64,000 nt of DNA, taken from contig NZ_CP059732.1 in assembly GCF_014117325.1 (NCBI RefSeq), positions 6,337,001-6,401,000 on the forward strand, read 5' to 3'. The DNA comes from Spirosoma foliorum. GTDB taxonomy: Bacteria; Bacteroidota; Bacteroidia; Cytophagales; Spirosomataceae. Under the pieces are notes generated by a model. It searched no databases and had not been told where the DNA came from. It saw nothing but the letters and a program-made list of their open reading frames with translations. The stretch's first letter is position 1. Each line of letters opens with the position of its first letter. Shown here piece by piece: positions 1 through 7,091 of this stretch. The position numbers were made by a program, and so were the translations under genes.

Positions 1-445
1 TGAGACCCCGTTTGTGAACCGTCTCGACCATCTTGTTTAACAACTGCTGACGGGTCGTCTCCAACATGCCTGACGTGGTGTTGAGCGTCGAGATGTAACA
101 GTAGCTACAGGTCAGATTACACCGATTGGTGGTGTGAATCCAGAAGTTGAGCGACTTAGGGCTACTCGGTTTTCGGGGTGAACTAAACTGCTGGTCAAAC
201 CGGATGATTTCGGTTCGAGCCAGCAAATTTAAAAAGTCCTCAACTGTATCAGCCGCAATACCAAATTTCTCGCTTAGGGCTGATACCGAAGTCTGATTAT
301 CAATAGCCGCTAGAATGTCAGACTGTGCTCGACTGAGAATCCGCAGTGAATTCGGATAAGCACAATTGACGACAAAGGCATGTTGATCATCAATAGCTCT
401 AAGCAGCAGTTGTGGTGATTTGATTGGTACTAATGTCTTCATCAT
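1..445 (-). CDS. Radical SAM protein, RiPP-maturase-like, N-terminal part only (runs off the left edge)
   Basis: Reading the minus strand from ATG ATG at 445 gives an uninterrupted frame to base 1. About 100 residues of N-terminal domain precede the radical SAM 4Fe-4S motif CNLTCSYC (CxxxCxxC), followed by YIST. The leader domain (VVNCAYPNSLRILS, then a wHTH-like stretch SVSALSEKFGIAADTV) resembles the peptide-recognition domain seen in front of many SPASM-type peptide maturases, which is an inference. An earlier in-frame ATG at 487 is possible. A short ORF of RiPP-precursor size lies directly upstream and overlaps. The SPASM domain and substrate cannot be judged because the gene is cut off. 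The radical SAM call is firm; the RiPP role is likely but unproven. Confidence 0.8.
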   Translation of the reverse strand, partial: MMKTLVPIKSPQLLLRAIDDQHAFVVNCAYPNSLRILSRAQSDILAAIDNQTSVSALSEKFGIAADTVEDFLNLLARTEIIRFDQQFSSPRKPSSPKSLNFWIHTTNRCNLTCSYCYISTLNTTSGMLETTRQQLLNKMVETVHKRGL

Positions 446-581
446 CGTCTGCGGTTGAAGAATAGCTGATACAATCGCAATTGGCATTTGCGGATGGAAT
501 AGTCAATTCATGTTGCCCGAAGAGATGCTTGATGACAGAGGCATCATCGAATAAGAGGCTTTGTTGATTTATCGTTGTCAT
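399..581 (-). CDS. Candidate RiPP precursor peptide (60 aa)
   Basis: A 60-residue ORF sits immediately upstream of, and overlaps, the radical SAM gene in another frame. It has a leader-like N-terminus (MTTINQQSLLFDDASVIKHL) and a distinct C-terminal part with a CDC motif, SYSS, an acidic DDDED stretch and a Thr/Ala tail. The size, position and leader/core look fit a radical-SAM-modified peptide substrate. I do not recognise the family. The overlap of 47 to 89 nt with the maturase start is longer than usual, so a spurious ORF remains possible. The start ATG follows an AT-rich intergenic region shared with the divergent regulator at 708. Confidence 0.4.
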   Translation of the reverse strand: MTTINQQSLLFDDASVIKHLFGQHELTIPSANANCDCISYSSTADDDEDISTNQITTTAA

Positions 582-707
582 GGCAGTAAGTTTAGATTTT
601 AGTCTGGCCTTTAACAGGCTAATTTTTTAGCAATAATAGAAGCACAAGACAAAATCTAAGCTAATTTTGACTTTAAGAATTTAAAGCTACACTTATAATA
701 ATCTAAC

Positions 708-1115
708 ATGGCTACTCTCATGACTATCGGTGAAAAGATTAGGAGCCTACGTGCAATTAAAGGTTACTCGCAAGAGACAATGGCCGATTTAATCGGCATC
801 TCATCCATTGCTTATAGCAACATAGAGCGGAATAAGACTGATATTAGTCATTCTCGCTTAGAGCAGATTGCCAAAGTACTAGGAATGGATCTCATCAGCC
901 TGCTTTCCCACGGAGAACAAATTGCCAATATCTTTAGTAACTGTACAAACAATAATGTAGTTGGCACAGGCAACATTGTGTATTCAGAGCAGGAACTCCG
1001 TCATCAATTGGAAAAGGCTAACTTAACCATCGCCCTGCTAACATCAGAAAAAAATAAAGCTGAGATGGAGGCTAACTACTGGAAGGAAAAATACACGCAT
1101 GAGCAAAAATCATGA
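708..1115 (+). CDS. XRE-family helix-turn-helix regulator with C-terminal coiled coil
   Basis: Residues about 5-65 form a Cro/C1-type HTH (IGEKIRSLRAIKGYSQETMA, GISSIAYSNIERNK, LEQIAKVLGMDL). Residues about 95-135 are a Lys/Glu-rich helix likely to be a coiled coil. The alternative start at 720 (MTIGEK) matches the usual start of this domain more closely. It is divergent from the radical SAM gene and may control that locus or the mobile element. Bacteroidota proteins of this layout are common and mostly uncharacterised. DNA binding is well supported; the target is unknown. Confidence 0.8.
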   Translation: MATLMTIGEKIRSLRAIKGYSQETMADLIGISSIAYSNIERNKTDISHSRLEQIAKVLGMDLISLLSHGEQIANIFSNCTNNNVVGTGNIVYSEQELRHQLEKANLTIALLTSEKNKAEMEANYWKEKYTHEQKS

Positions 1116-1202
1116 GCTCGCCTTCCACAAGATCATTCTTAATGTACCGGTTCTCTTTACAAATTCATACATTTGCAAATCAGGCATTTAAGATGCATAT
1201 CT

Positions 1203-1682
1203 ATGTCGTACAGCGATCTTTTAGCCCAACAGGACAAAGAACTTGAACGGCTCAATCAGGAGTATTACGCGGATCAGGCCACGATCCGGCAACTGCAAAA
1301 CGATCATTACAATAAGGCCAAGTATGATGGCCAATTAGATCGGCTCAAAACACTCCACGAAAAGAAAGTCAAAGATGTACAAACCCGTTTTGCTCAGGAA
1401 CAGCGTGAATATTTAGGAGAGCCAACCCCGCCGGAGCCATCACCTGATATTTCTCAAAGCCAGGATAAGGCGGCTGACATGATAAAGGCTTACCGACAGC
1501 AACAAACCTCAACCCAAACCGGGGGTCAACAAGGCACGGGCGGAGGGCAAGAAGTCAAACGATCTCAGCCTATAAAAGGCCAGCCTGTCGATGAAGATGA
1601 AGTAAAAAGGCTAGCTCAACAGACCCGTGAAAAACGAGAGCAAAAATTCCAACAACAGCATCGGCGCGGTTTTAGACGATAA
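1203..1682 (+). CDS. Hypothetical charged coiled-coil protein
   Basis: The start is taken at ATG 1203 (MSYSDLLAQQ), because the frame upstream has only a TTG at 1173. The 159-residue product is almost entirely helical and polar: residues about 5-75 are heptad-like (LERLNQEYYADQATIRQLQ), then a Pro/Glu linker, a Gln/Gly-rich segment, and a basic tail ending QQQHRRGFRR. There is no signal peptide or membrane segment. I do not recognise a family. It lies within the integrated element, so an accessory role for the element is possible but not shown. Confidence 0.6.
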   Translation: MSYSDLLAQQDKELERLNQEYYADQATIRQLQNDHYNKAKYDGQLDRLKTLHEKKVKDVQTRFAQEQREYLGEPTPPEPSPDISQSQDKAADMIKAYRQQQTSTQTGGQQGTGGGQEVKRSQPIKGQPVDEDEVKRLAQQTREKREQKFQQQHRRGFRR

Positions 1683-1867
1683 CTGTTAAATTTATTTATA
1701 TTATGATCATGTATTCATAATATAAAATCGAATAGTAGAAGAAGGCTATCTATGAAAAAAACAACAATACTTATACTTTTCAAATGATTTATTAAAATAT
1801 TCTAAGTAAGATATGTATAACTATGCAAGTATTGCATTAGATTAGTGGCAAATTTATTATAACAGGT

Positions 1868-3013
1868 ATGATTATATCTGAACTAGCCGAAGCTACACAG
1901 CCCTCCCCCGTATTAACATCAATTAAAAATACAGCAATTGACTTCTTCTGTGGAGCGGGTGGACTAACTTATGGCCTTCGAGAAGCAGGCATCAACGTTA
2001 CTACTGGCTTTGATATAGACACAGACTGTGAATACGCTTATGAACAGAATAATCCAGGGTCAAAATTTATTGAACAAAATATTAGTGAGCTAAAGGCTCA
2101 ACAGGTTAGTGATTTATATCCACCAGATAACTATAAAATTTTGGTTGGATGCGCTCCATGTCAATCGTTTTCAAAATACACTCGCAAAAATAAATCTGCA
2201 AAAGATCAAAAATGGGAATTAGTAAGATCATTCGCAGACCTAATACAGGAAATCAAACCTGATGTAGTTAGTATGGAGAATGTTCCAGAACTAGCTAGTC
2301 ATCAAGTATATAATGAATTCCTGCTCAAGTTGCATGAAAGTCAATACAGCATATCAGCTTCCATTGTATTTTGCCCAGACTATGGAATACCCCAACAACG
2401 TGAAAGGCTAGTATTGTTTGCTTCTCGTTTAGGCCCTATTAGCATTATTCCACCTGAATATCATTCAGAAAATTATCCAACAGTAAGAAGTGCAATCGGA
2501 AATTTAGAAGCCTTAAGAGCTGGTGATGAATCTCCAAAGGATAGGTTTCATAAGAGTTCTAAACTAGCGCCTATTAATTTACGGCGTATTAGAGCCTCAA
2601 AAGCCGGGGGTAGTTGGCGAGATTGGCCCATTGATTTAAGAGCGGATTGCCATCGATCTAAAAGTGGAGCTACTTATCCAAGTGTTTATGGACGCATGGA
2701 ATGGGACAAACCTTCGCCTACTATTACAACTCAATATTTTGGTTTTGGTAATGGTAGGTTTGGTCATCCAGACCAAGATAGAGCGATTTCCTTGAGAGAG
2801 GGAGCGATTCTCCAATCATTCCCACATGATTATATATTTACCGCCCCTAATCAGAATGTTTCTTTCGCTACTATTGGCAAAATGATTGGCAATGCTGTTC
2901 CTCCTAAGCTTGGTGAAGTTGTCGGAAAGACAATCATGAATCATTTAAAGCAATTTACATCAAGCCAAACAACTGTAACCATACCTGAAAATGCCAACAG
3001 CACCAATTTCTGA
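1868..3013 (+). CDS. dcm: DNA (cytosine-5) methyltransferase, Dcm family
   Basis: It transfers a methyl group from S-adenosylmethionine to C5 of cytosine in DNA. Motif I (DFFCGAGGLTYGLREAG), motif IV with catalytic Cys98 (GCAPCQSFSKY), motif VI (SMENVPEL), motif VIII (QQRERL) and motif X (GNAVPP) all appear in canonical order, with a target-recognition region between VIII and X. At 381 aa it is a normal size for the family. Its stop overlaps the next ORF by 23 nt, indicating translational coupling with a DUF262 gene. The base composition is more AT-rich than the chromosomal genes downstream, consistent with acquisition. Most likely it is the self-protecting methylase of a restriction-like system. 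The recognition sequence cannot be predicted. Confidence 0.93.
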   Translation: MIISELAEATQPSPVLTSIKNTAIDFFCGAGGLTYGLREAGINVTTGFDIDTDCEYAYEQNNPGSKFIEQNISELKAQQVSDLYPPDNYKILVGCAPCQSFSKYTRKNKSAKDQKWELVRSFADLIQEIKPDVVSMENVPELASHQVYNEFLLKLHESQYSISASIVFCPDYGIPQQRERLVLFASRLGPISIIPPEYHSENYPTVRSAIGNLEALRAGDESPKDRFHKSSKLAPINLRRIRASKAGGSWRDWPIDLRADCHRSKSGATYPSVYGRMEWDKPSPTITTQYFGFGNGRFGHPDQDRAISLREGAILQSFPHDYIFTAPNQNVSFATIGKMIGNAVPPKLGEVVGKTIMNHLKQFTSSQTTVTIPENANSTNF

Positions 3014-4064
3014 TGAGGCCAGAGAGATTGCCGAAAAGGAAATAATTGAGAAAGAACGGATCGTAGATTACAACACAAAAGAATATCCGGTCGAAACAGT
3101 TGTGCAGAAATACATGACTGGCAGAGATACAGATGAAAATGAGCTATTTGTTCCTGACTATCAGAGAGATTTCTCTTGGGATACAAAGCGTCAATCAAAA
3201 TTTATTGAGTCTGTTATGATAGGCTTGCCTATCCCTTACATTTTCGTTGCTGATCTAAGCGATAGCGAAGGTCGGCTCGAAATTGTTGATGGATCGCAAC
3301 GAATCAGAACCTTAGCCGCTTTTCTAAATAATGAACTGGTGTTAACTGGCCTTGAAAAGCTAACCAACTTAAACAACTTCCGTTTTTCAGATTTACCACT
3401 TGCACGGCAGCGAAGGTTCAACAGGAGAACTATGCGAATGATTGAATTGACCCATAAAGCCGATGAAGAGGTTCGCCGTGATATATTTGAACGTATAAAT
3501 ACGGGCAGCGATATTCTTAAAGACATGGAAGTTCGCCGTGGCGTTAGCAGCGGTCCTTTAATTACTTTAATAGAACAATGTGCCGCCCTACCGCTATTTA
3601 AAAAGCTTGCACCACTTTCTGAAACATCAGAAAAAAGGCGCGAACGTGAAGAATTTGTACTGCGCTTTTTTGCTTACCTTGACCGCTATGCTAAATTTGA
3701 TCGCTCTGTAAGAGAATTTTTAGACGAATGGCTTGATGAAGCAAAGCAAGGTTTTAATCCAACTATTGGTCAGCAGATGAAAGCTGAATTCGAGCGAATG
3801 CTAACTTTTGTTGATCAATATTTTCCTAGTGGATTTGCTAAAGCTGCCAAACACTCGCGCACACCTCGGATTAGATTTGAAGCTATTTCTGTGGGAACAG
3901 CCTTAGCTTTAAGAATGAATCCTACTTTATCTCCTAAATCAGTAAATTGGTTATCCTCTGCTGATTTCAAAAAATTCACTACTTCTGATGCCAGTAATTC
4001 CCGCCCTAAGGTCATATCTCGAATTGAATTTGTTCGTGATAAATTATTACAGTCAAATGCATAA
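2991..4064 (+). CDS. DUF262 (ParB/GmrSD-N-like) protein, putative restriction component
   Basis: Residues about 35-180 carry the DUF262 signature: VPDYQRDFSW, the DGSQR motif (IVDGSQRIRTL), and FERINTGSD. DUF262 has a ParB/sulfiredoxin-type fold. In GmrS and BrxU-like proteins it binds and hydrolyses NTPs and drives modified-DNA restriction. No HNH (DUF1524) domain follows; the C-terminus is helical and of unknown function. The start overlaps the methyltransferase stop, and the HEPN gene follows after 36 nt, so the three form one operon. I infer that this is a sensor or effector subunit of a methylase-linked defence system. Confidence 0.85.
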   Translation: MPTAPISDEAREIAEKEIIEKERIVDYNTKEYPVETVVQKYMTGRDTDENELFVPDYQRDFSWDTKRQSKFIESVMIGLPIPYIFVADLSDSEGRLEIVDGSQRIRTLAAFLNNELVLTGLEKLTNLNNFRFSDLPLARQRRFNRRTMRMIELTHKADEEVRRDIFERINTGSDILKDMEVRRGVSSGPLITLIEQCAALPLFKKLAPLSETSEKRREREEFVLRFFAYLDRYAKFDRSVREFLDEWLDEAKQGFNPTIGQQMKAEFERMLTFVDQYFPSGFAKAAKHSRTPRIRFEAISVGTALALRMNPTLSPKSVNWLSSADFKKFTTSDASNSRPKVISRIEFVRDKLLQSNA

Positions 4065-4100
4065 CTTTCGGCAAAAAGTTATATAAAAATACAGTAATCC

Positions 4101-4787
4101 ATGCCTAGTCCAGTGATGAGTGACGTTATGCGCGATTTTAGGGATCGAGTTAAAGAAATAGAGAACTATTTCGCATATGTTACTAAACTTGATGAAAATA
4201 CTATAAATATAGTACCAATTACGGGAACAAGTTTGGCAGATTTAGATAGCGACTCTTGGATTAAAACTCTGAAAGCCAGTTGCTTCTTATTAATGTATAA
4301 CTTGATTGAATCTACAACTAAGAATGCCATTCAGGCAATATTCGATGATTTAGAAACGAATGCTATTGAATTTGACACCTGTCGGAATGAAGTTCGGAGA
4401 ATTGTAATTAATAATTTGAGAAGAACGAATCCTGATAGAATATTACCTGCTTTCTCAAAACTTTCAGTTGATATAGTGGTCAAAACGTTTGACAAGCATG
4501 ATCTATTCTCTGGAAATTTGGATGCTCGCCGAATTAGAGATGTGGCCAAGGAATATGGTTTTAATAATCCTAGAGCAGATGGAAGCCAATTACTTCCTGT
4601 TAAAACGAATAGAAATGATTTAGCTCATGGTAATAAGTCTTTTGATGAGATAGGTAAAGTTTATGGAATGGATCAGCTAAATACTATGCAGAGAGATGTA
4701 AAGAAATATATGGAAGCTTTACTAAGAAACGTAGATGATTATATTACAAATAAGCAGTACTTAGCTCCAACAACGCCAATTATTTAA
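4101..4787 (+). CDS. HEPN-domain ribonuclease-like protein (MAE_28990/MAE_18760 type)
   Basis: The 228-aa all-helical protein carries the HEPN catalytic motif Rx4-6H as R171-N-D-L-A-H176 (RNDLAHG). N-terminal helices fit the MAE_28990/MAE_18760 family (SCFLLMYNLIESTTKNAI). HEPN proteins of this kind are usually metal-independent RNases in toxin or defence modules. It is the third gene of the methyltransferase-DUF262 operon. From general knowledge, this HEPN family was described as linked to DUF262 and DNA methylases; I could not verify that here. An abortive, RNA-cleaving effector role is inferred. Confidence 0.8.
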   Translation: MPSPVMSDVMRDFRDRVKEIENYFAYVTKLDENTINIVPITGTSLADLDSDSWIKTLKASCFLLMYNLIESTTKNAIQAIFDDLETNAIEFDTCRNEVRRIVINNLRRTNPDRILPAFSKLSVDIVVKTFDKHDLFSGNLDARRIRDVAKEYGFNNPRADGSQLLPVKTNRNDLAHGNKSFDEIGKVYGMDQLNTMQRDVKKYMEALLRNVDDYITNKQYLAPTTPII

Positions 4788-4799
4788 CATTCAATTTAT

Positions 4800-5042
4800 T
4801 CAGCGTTTTCGCTTTAATGTCTGCTTTTGTCGTTCACGAATGGCTTTCATTTCAGCAACGAGCTTTTCATGCTCATACTGGGTTTTCCCATGCACCATAG
4901 CCCTACTATAATCGTTTGGAGTATTGTCGTTTGAAGACTTCAAAAGTTTTTCTAATAGCTCCGGCTCATGTTTGGCCAGTTGATAGCCATGATTATACCC
5001 TCTCAAAAACTCAGGGGATGGCTCTTCTTCGTCTTCTATCAT
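4800..5042 (-). CDS. Small hypothetical protein of the integrase module
   Basis: The 80-aa polar protein has an acidic N-terminus (MIEDEEEPSPEFLRGYNHGY) and a basic C-terminus (RQKQTLKRKR). Only 2 nt separate it from the stop of the HTH gene upstream, so the two are co-transcribed. Small genes of this type often accompany excisionase-like HTH genes in Bacteroidota integrative elements. I do not recognise a named family. The paired orientation next to the integrase suggests an element maintenance or mobility role. Confidence 0.65.
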   Translation of the reverse strand: MIEDEEEPSPEFLRGYNHGYQLAKHEPELLEKLLKSSNDNTPNDYSRAMVHGKTQYEHEKLVAEMKAIRERQKQTLKRKR

Positions 5043-5044
5043 GG

Positions 5045-5314
5045 CTAAAAGGTTTCTTTAGTGTGGCGAGATACATAATCGTTAATAGAGTCGCTGTCGT
5101 ACAAGATGATCTTCCTCTCAGGCTGCGAAAACCGGATGCTTCCTTCATCGCGCAGTTTCTGCAAAGTTGTTTTGCTCTGAATACGCAACTTCTTCATGGC
5201 CTCGCTGCCTGAAATCCATTTATCTTCCCTGACAGTTTGCTGTTGGTGAACCCGTTCAAGAACCTTGTCGATCAAGGCGTAAAAAGCGTCATCGTGTAGA
5301 CAGATAACTTCCAT
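5045..5314 (-). CDS. Excisionase-like helix-turn-helix DNA-binding protein
   Basis: The 89-aa protein has an N-terminal helix (VLERVHQQQ) followed by a winged-HTH of the MerR/excisionase class (WISGSEAMKKLRIQSKTTLQ, KLRDEGSIRFSQPERKIILY). The C-terminus SINDYVSRHTK is typical of Bacteroidota 'helix-turn-helix domain' genes beside tyrosine recombinases. It lies just after the integrase and before an 80-aa partner gene. It probably acts as a directionality factor or regulator of element excision, which is inferred from fold and position. Confidence 0.75.
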   Translation of the reverse strand: MEVICLHDDAFYALIDKVLERVHQQQTVREDKWISGSEAMKKLRIQSKTTLQKLRDEGSIRFSQPERKIILYDSDSINDYVSRHTKETF

Positions 5315-5420
5315 TGTGCTTTTTTGACCAAAATAGCGAGTCTACCGGCAAAAGCTATACGAACCGCCTAAATACTGACTTTTAGTCATGCCCGTTTTAT
5401 TTAACGGACTAATAATCAAC

Positions 5421-6635
5421 TCATCCCAAAATTCGTTCATTGTAATTGTCCAAGATATTGACCGGTAGCCCTTTGAGGTAAATTTCGGTGGTTTTTACGC
5501 TGGAATGTCCAAGCATAGTGCTGATAGCCGTAAGCGGAATATCATGTAGCATGGCCTGGGTCGCGAATGAATGTCGGCTTACATAGCTTGTCAGGTTTGA
5601 GTCAATACCACATAGTGAGGCCAGTAGCTTCAGCTTTTTATTATATCGTTTTCTGGCCCATTGGATGTCCTTCTCACGAAGGGTTGGCGAGTCCCGTTTC
5701 AAGATCGGAAAGACGAACTTGGAATCGGGAGTTTGTTGCATGTAGTGAACCAATATGCTTTCAAGCTGCGGTGTAATCTTTATATCATACAGCTTGCCCG
5801 TTTTTCTTCGGCGATACCGGACTCGACCATTCTCTACAGAACTTTTTTCTAGATAGGCCATATCCGCGAAGTTCATTCCGTACATCATATAACTGGCAAC
5901 GAAATAATTCCGCGTATTGAAGCATAGATGATTGGCAGGAATGTCCAATTGAATGATCGTTTTGAGAAACTCTCCGTCCAAAGCCCGTTTTTCCGTCGGA
6001 GCAGTCTTAATCTTATAGTCATCGAACGGATACAATTCTTTATCGGCTACCCCAGACTTTATAGCCTTGTTATAAATGGCCCGAATTGTCCGCATATAGA
6101 CAGCTAATCCATTAGCGCCATTGCCTTTACTTTTATGATTGGTCTCGAATCTTGATAGGAAATCGTATGTAATTTCCTTGAACAATAGATCCTTACCCTT
6201 GCGGTATTCTTTCAAAACACTGATCAGGCCTTTATACGATCTGGCCGTACCAACCCGATGCGCCTTAATCAATTCATCTACGCATTGACTGGCGAATTGC
6301 AGAAACGAATCCTTTGCTTCTTTCTGTGTGATCCGATCTTTCAAGGAGGTGATCGACAAGGTTTGAAGGATGCCTAATTCTTGGAGTTTGAAAATAATGT
6401 CCATCGCATCGGTCTTCGCCTTGTCAATCTGATTGATCAATCGGGTTGCAGAACTTACGCCCTTGTAAGTTTTCTTAACATTCCGTTTTTGCTCATCCCA
6501 ATCCTTTTCAGCAACGCTTACCCCTAGGTGGATAGAGGTTGTTTGGGCATTATGACCTAGTCGCATAATGACCGGAAAAGTGCCGTCCTTTTTGGCACGG
6601 CGTGTATCTAAGGAAATCACGACGTTTGTGTTCAT
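5421..6635 (-). CDS. Site-specific tyrosine recombinase (integrase), Bacteroidota IntDOT-like group
   Basis: It catalyses integration and excision of the element. An N-terminal arm-binding domain (VVISLDTRRAKKDGTFPVIM) precedes a SAM-like core-binding domain (about residues 105-200) and the catalytic domain. Box II reads SYVSRHSFATQ (Arg and the second His kept), then LGHSSVKTTEIYL with the nucleophilic Tyr. At the place of the first catalytic Arg the sequence is MMYGMNFADMAYL, with Asn instead of Arg, as in the IntDOT group where Arg I is absent. The start at 6635 lies about 140 nt from the tRNA-Asn attachment fragment, the expected place for an element integrase. Confidence 0.93.
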   Translation of the reverse strand: MNTNVVISLDTRRAKKDGTFPVIMRLGHNAQTTSIHLGVSVAEKDWDEQKRNVKKTYKGVSSATRLINQIDKAKTDAMDIIFKLQELGILQTLSITSLKDRITQKEAKDSFLQFASQCVDELIKAHRVGTARSYKGLISVLKEYRKGKDLLFKEITYDFLSRFETNHKSKGNGANGLAVYMRTIRAIYNKAIKSGVADKELYPFDDYKIKTAPTEKRALDGEFLKTIIQLDIPANHLCFNTRNYFVASYMMYGMNFADMAYLEKSSVENGRVRYRRRKTGKLYDIKITPQLESILVHYMQQTPDSKFVFPILKRDSPTLREKDIQWARKRYNKKLKLLASLCGIDSNLTSYVSRHSFATQAMLHDIPLTAISTMLGHSSVKTTEIYLKGLPVNILDNYNERILG

Positions 6636-6777
6636 GAATTAAAGATACAAAAAATTTGCACAAGATTTGCACAAGAAATCCGTATTTAAACGGTTTATTA
6701 TAAAATTACATACCTTATAAATTACTAATAATCAGATCATTATAAAACATATTAAACCATATCAAACCAATAATCTG

Positions 6778-6823
6778 CTGACTGTTAATCAGAGGGTCGC
6801 TGGTTCGAGCCCAGCTTCGGGAG
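6778..6823 (+). repeat. 3' fragment of tRNA-Asn(GUU): probable attachment site (attR)
   Basis: The sequence contains the 3' half of the anticodon stem-loop (CTGACTGTTAATCAG, anticodon GTT), a perfect T-arm (GCTGG TTCGAGC CCAGC) and an acceptor 3' strand ending TTCGGGAG. No D-arm or 5' acceptor strand exists upstream, where the DNA becomes AT-rich. This is what integration into the 3' end of a tRNA gene leaves at the distal end of an element. Because the fragment points right, the intact tRNA-Asn should lie to the left, outside the window, with the element between. The rest of the gap 6636-7091 holds the terminator below and AT-rich sequence with no gene I can see. Confidence 0.85.
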
Positions 6824-6825
6824 CA

Positions 6826-6857
6826 AAAAGCCTCAAAACGCCTGTTTTGGGGCTTTT
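6826..6857 (+). terminator. Intrinsic terminator after the tRNA-Asn fragment
   Basis: A 14-pair stem (6826-6839 AAAAGCCTCAAAAC against 6844-6857, one G-T pair) with a 4-nt loop is followed by T residues. It probably was the native terminator of the tRNA-Asn gene, now placed at the chromosomal side of the attachment site. Confidence 0.8.
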
Positions 6858-7091
6858 TTGTTTTAATATGTCACAACCTGTAACACTTACAGCTCGGAAG
6901 AATATTTATACTTCTTTAAAGCAACGACGTCTTTAATAGGTTTATGAATTAACTACAAAGATTAATTTAATAAAACCTATATATCAACTAAAGTATATTG
7001 TAGGACAGTTCTACGAATCTTATGCACATCTTCATAAATCAAAATTCTATATTAGCAGTGTTAAAAACACCAACTTACTCTTACCAAGATA

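Noticed and set aside
1801..1812. TTCTAAG upstream of the methyltransferase
   Set aside because: A single hexamer without 11-bp partners; expected by chance in AT-rich DNA.
6750..6823. A complete tRNA-Asn gene
   Set aside because: The D-arm and 5' acceptor strand are missing and the mismatch at position 27 begins exactly where AT-rich sequence starts, so this is only a 3' fragment.
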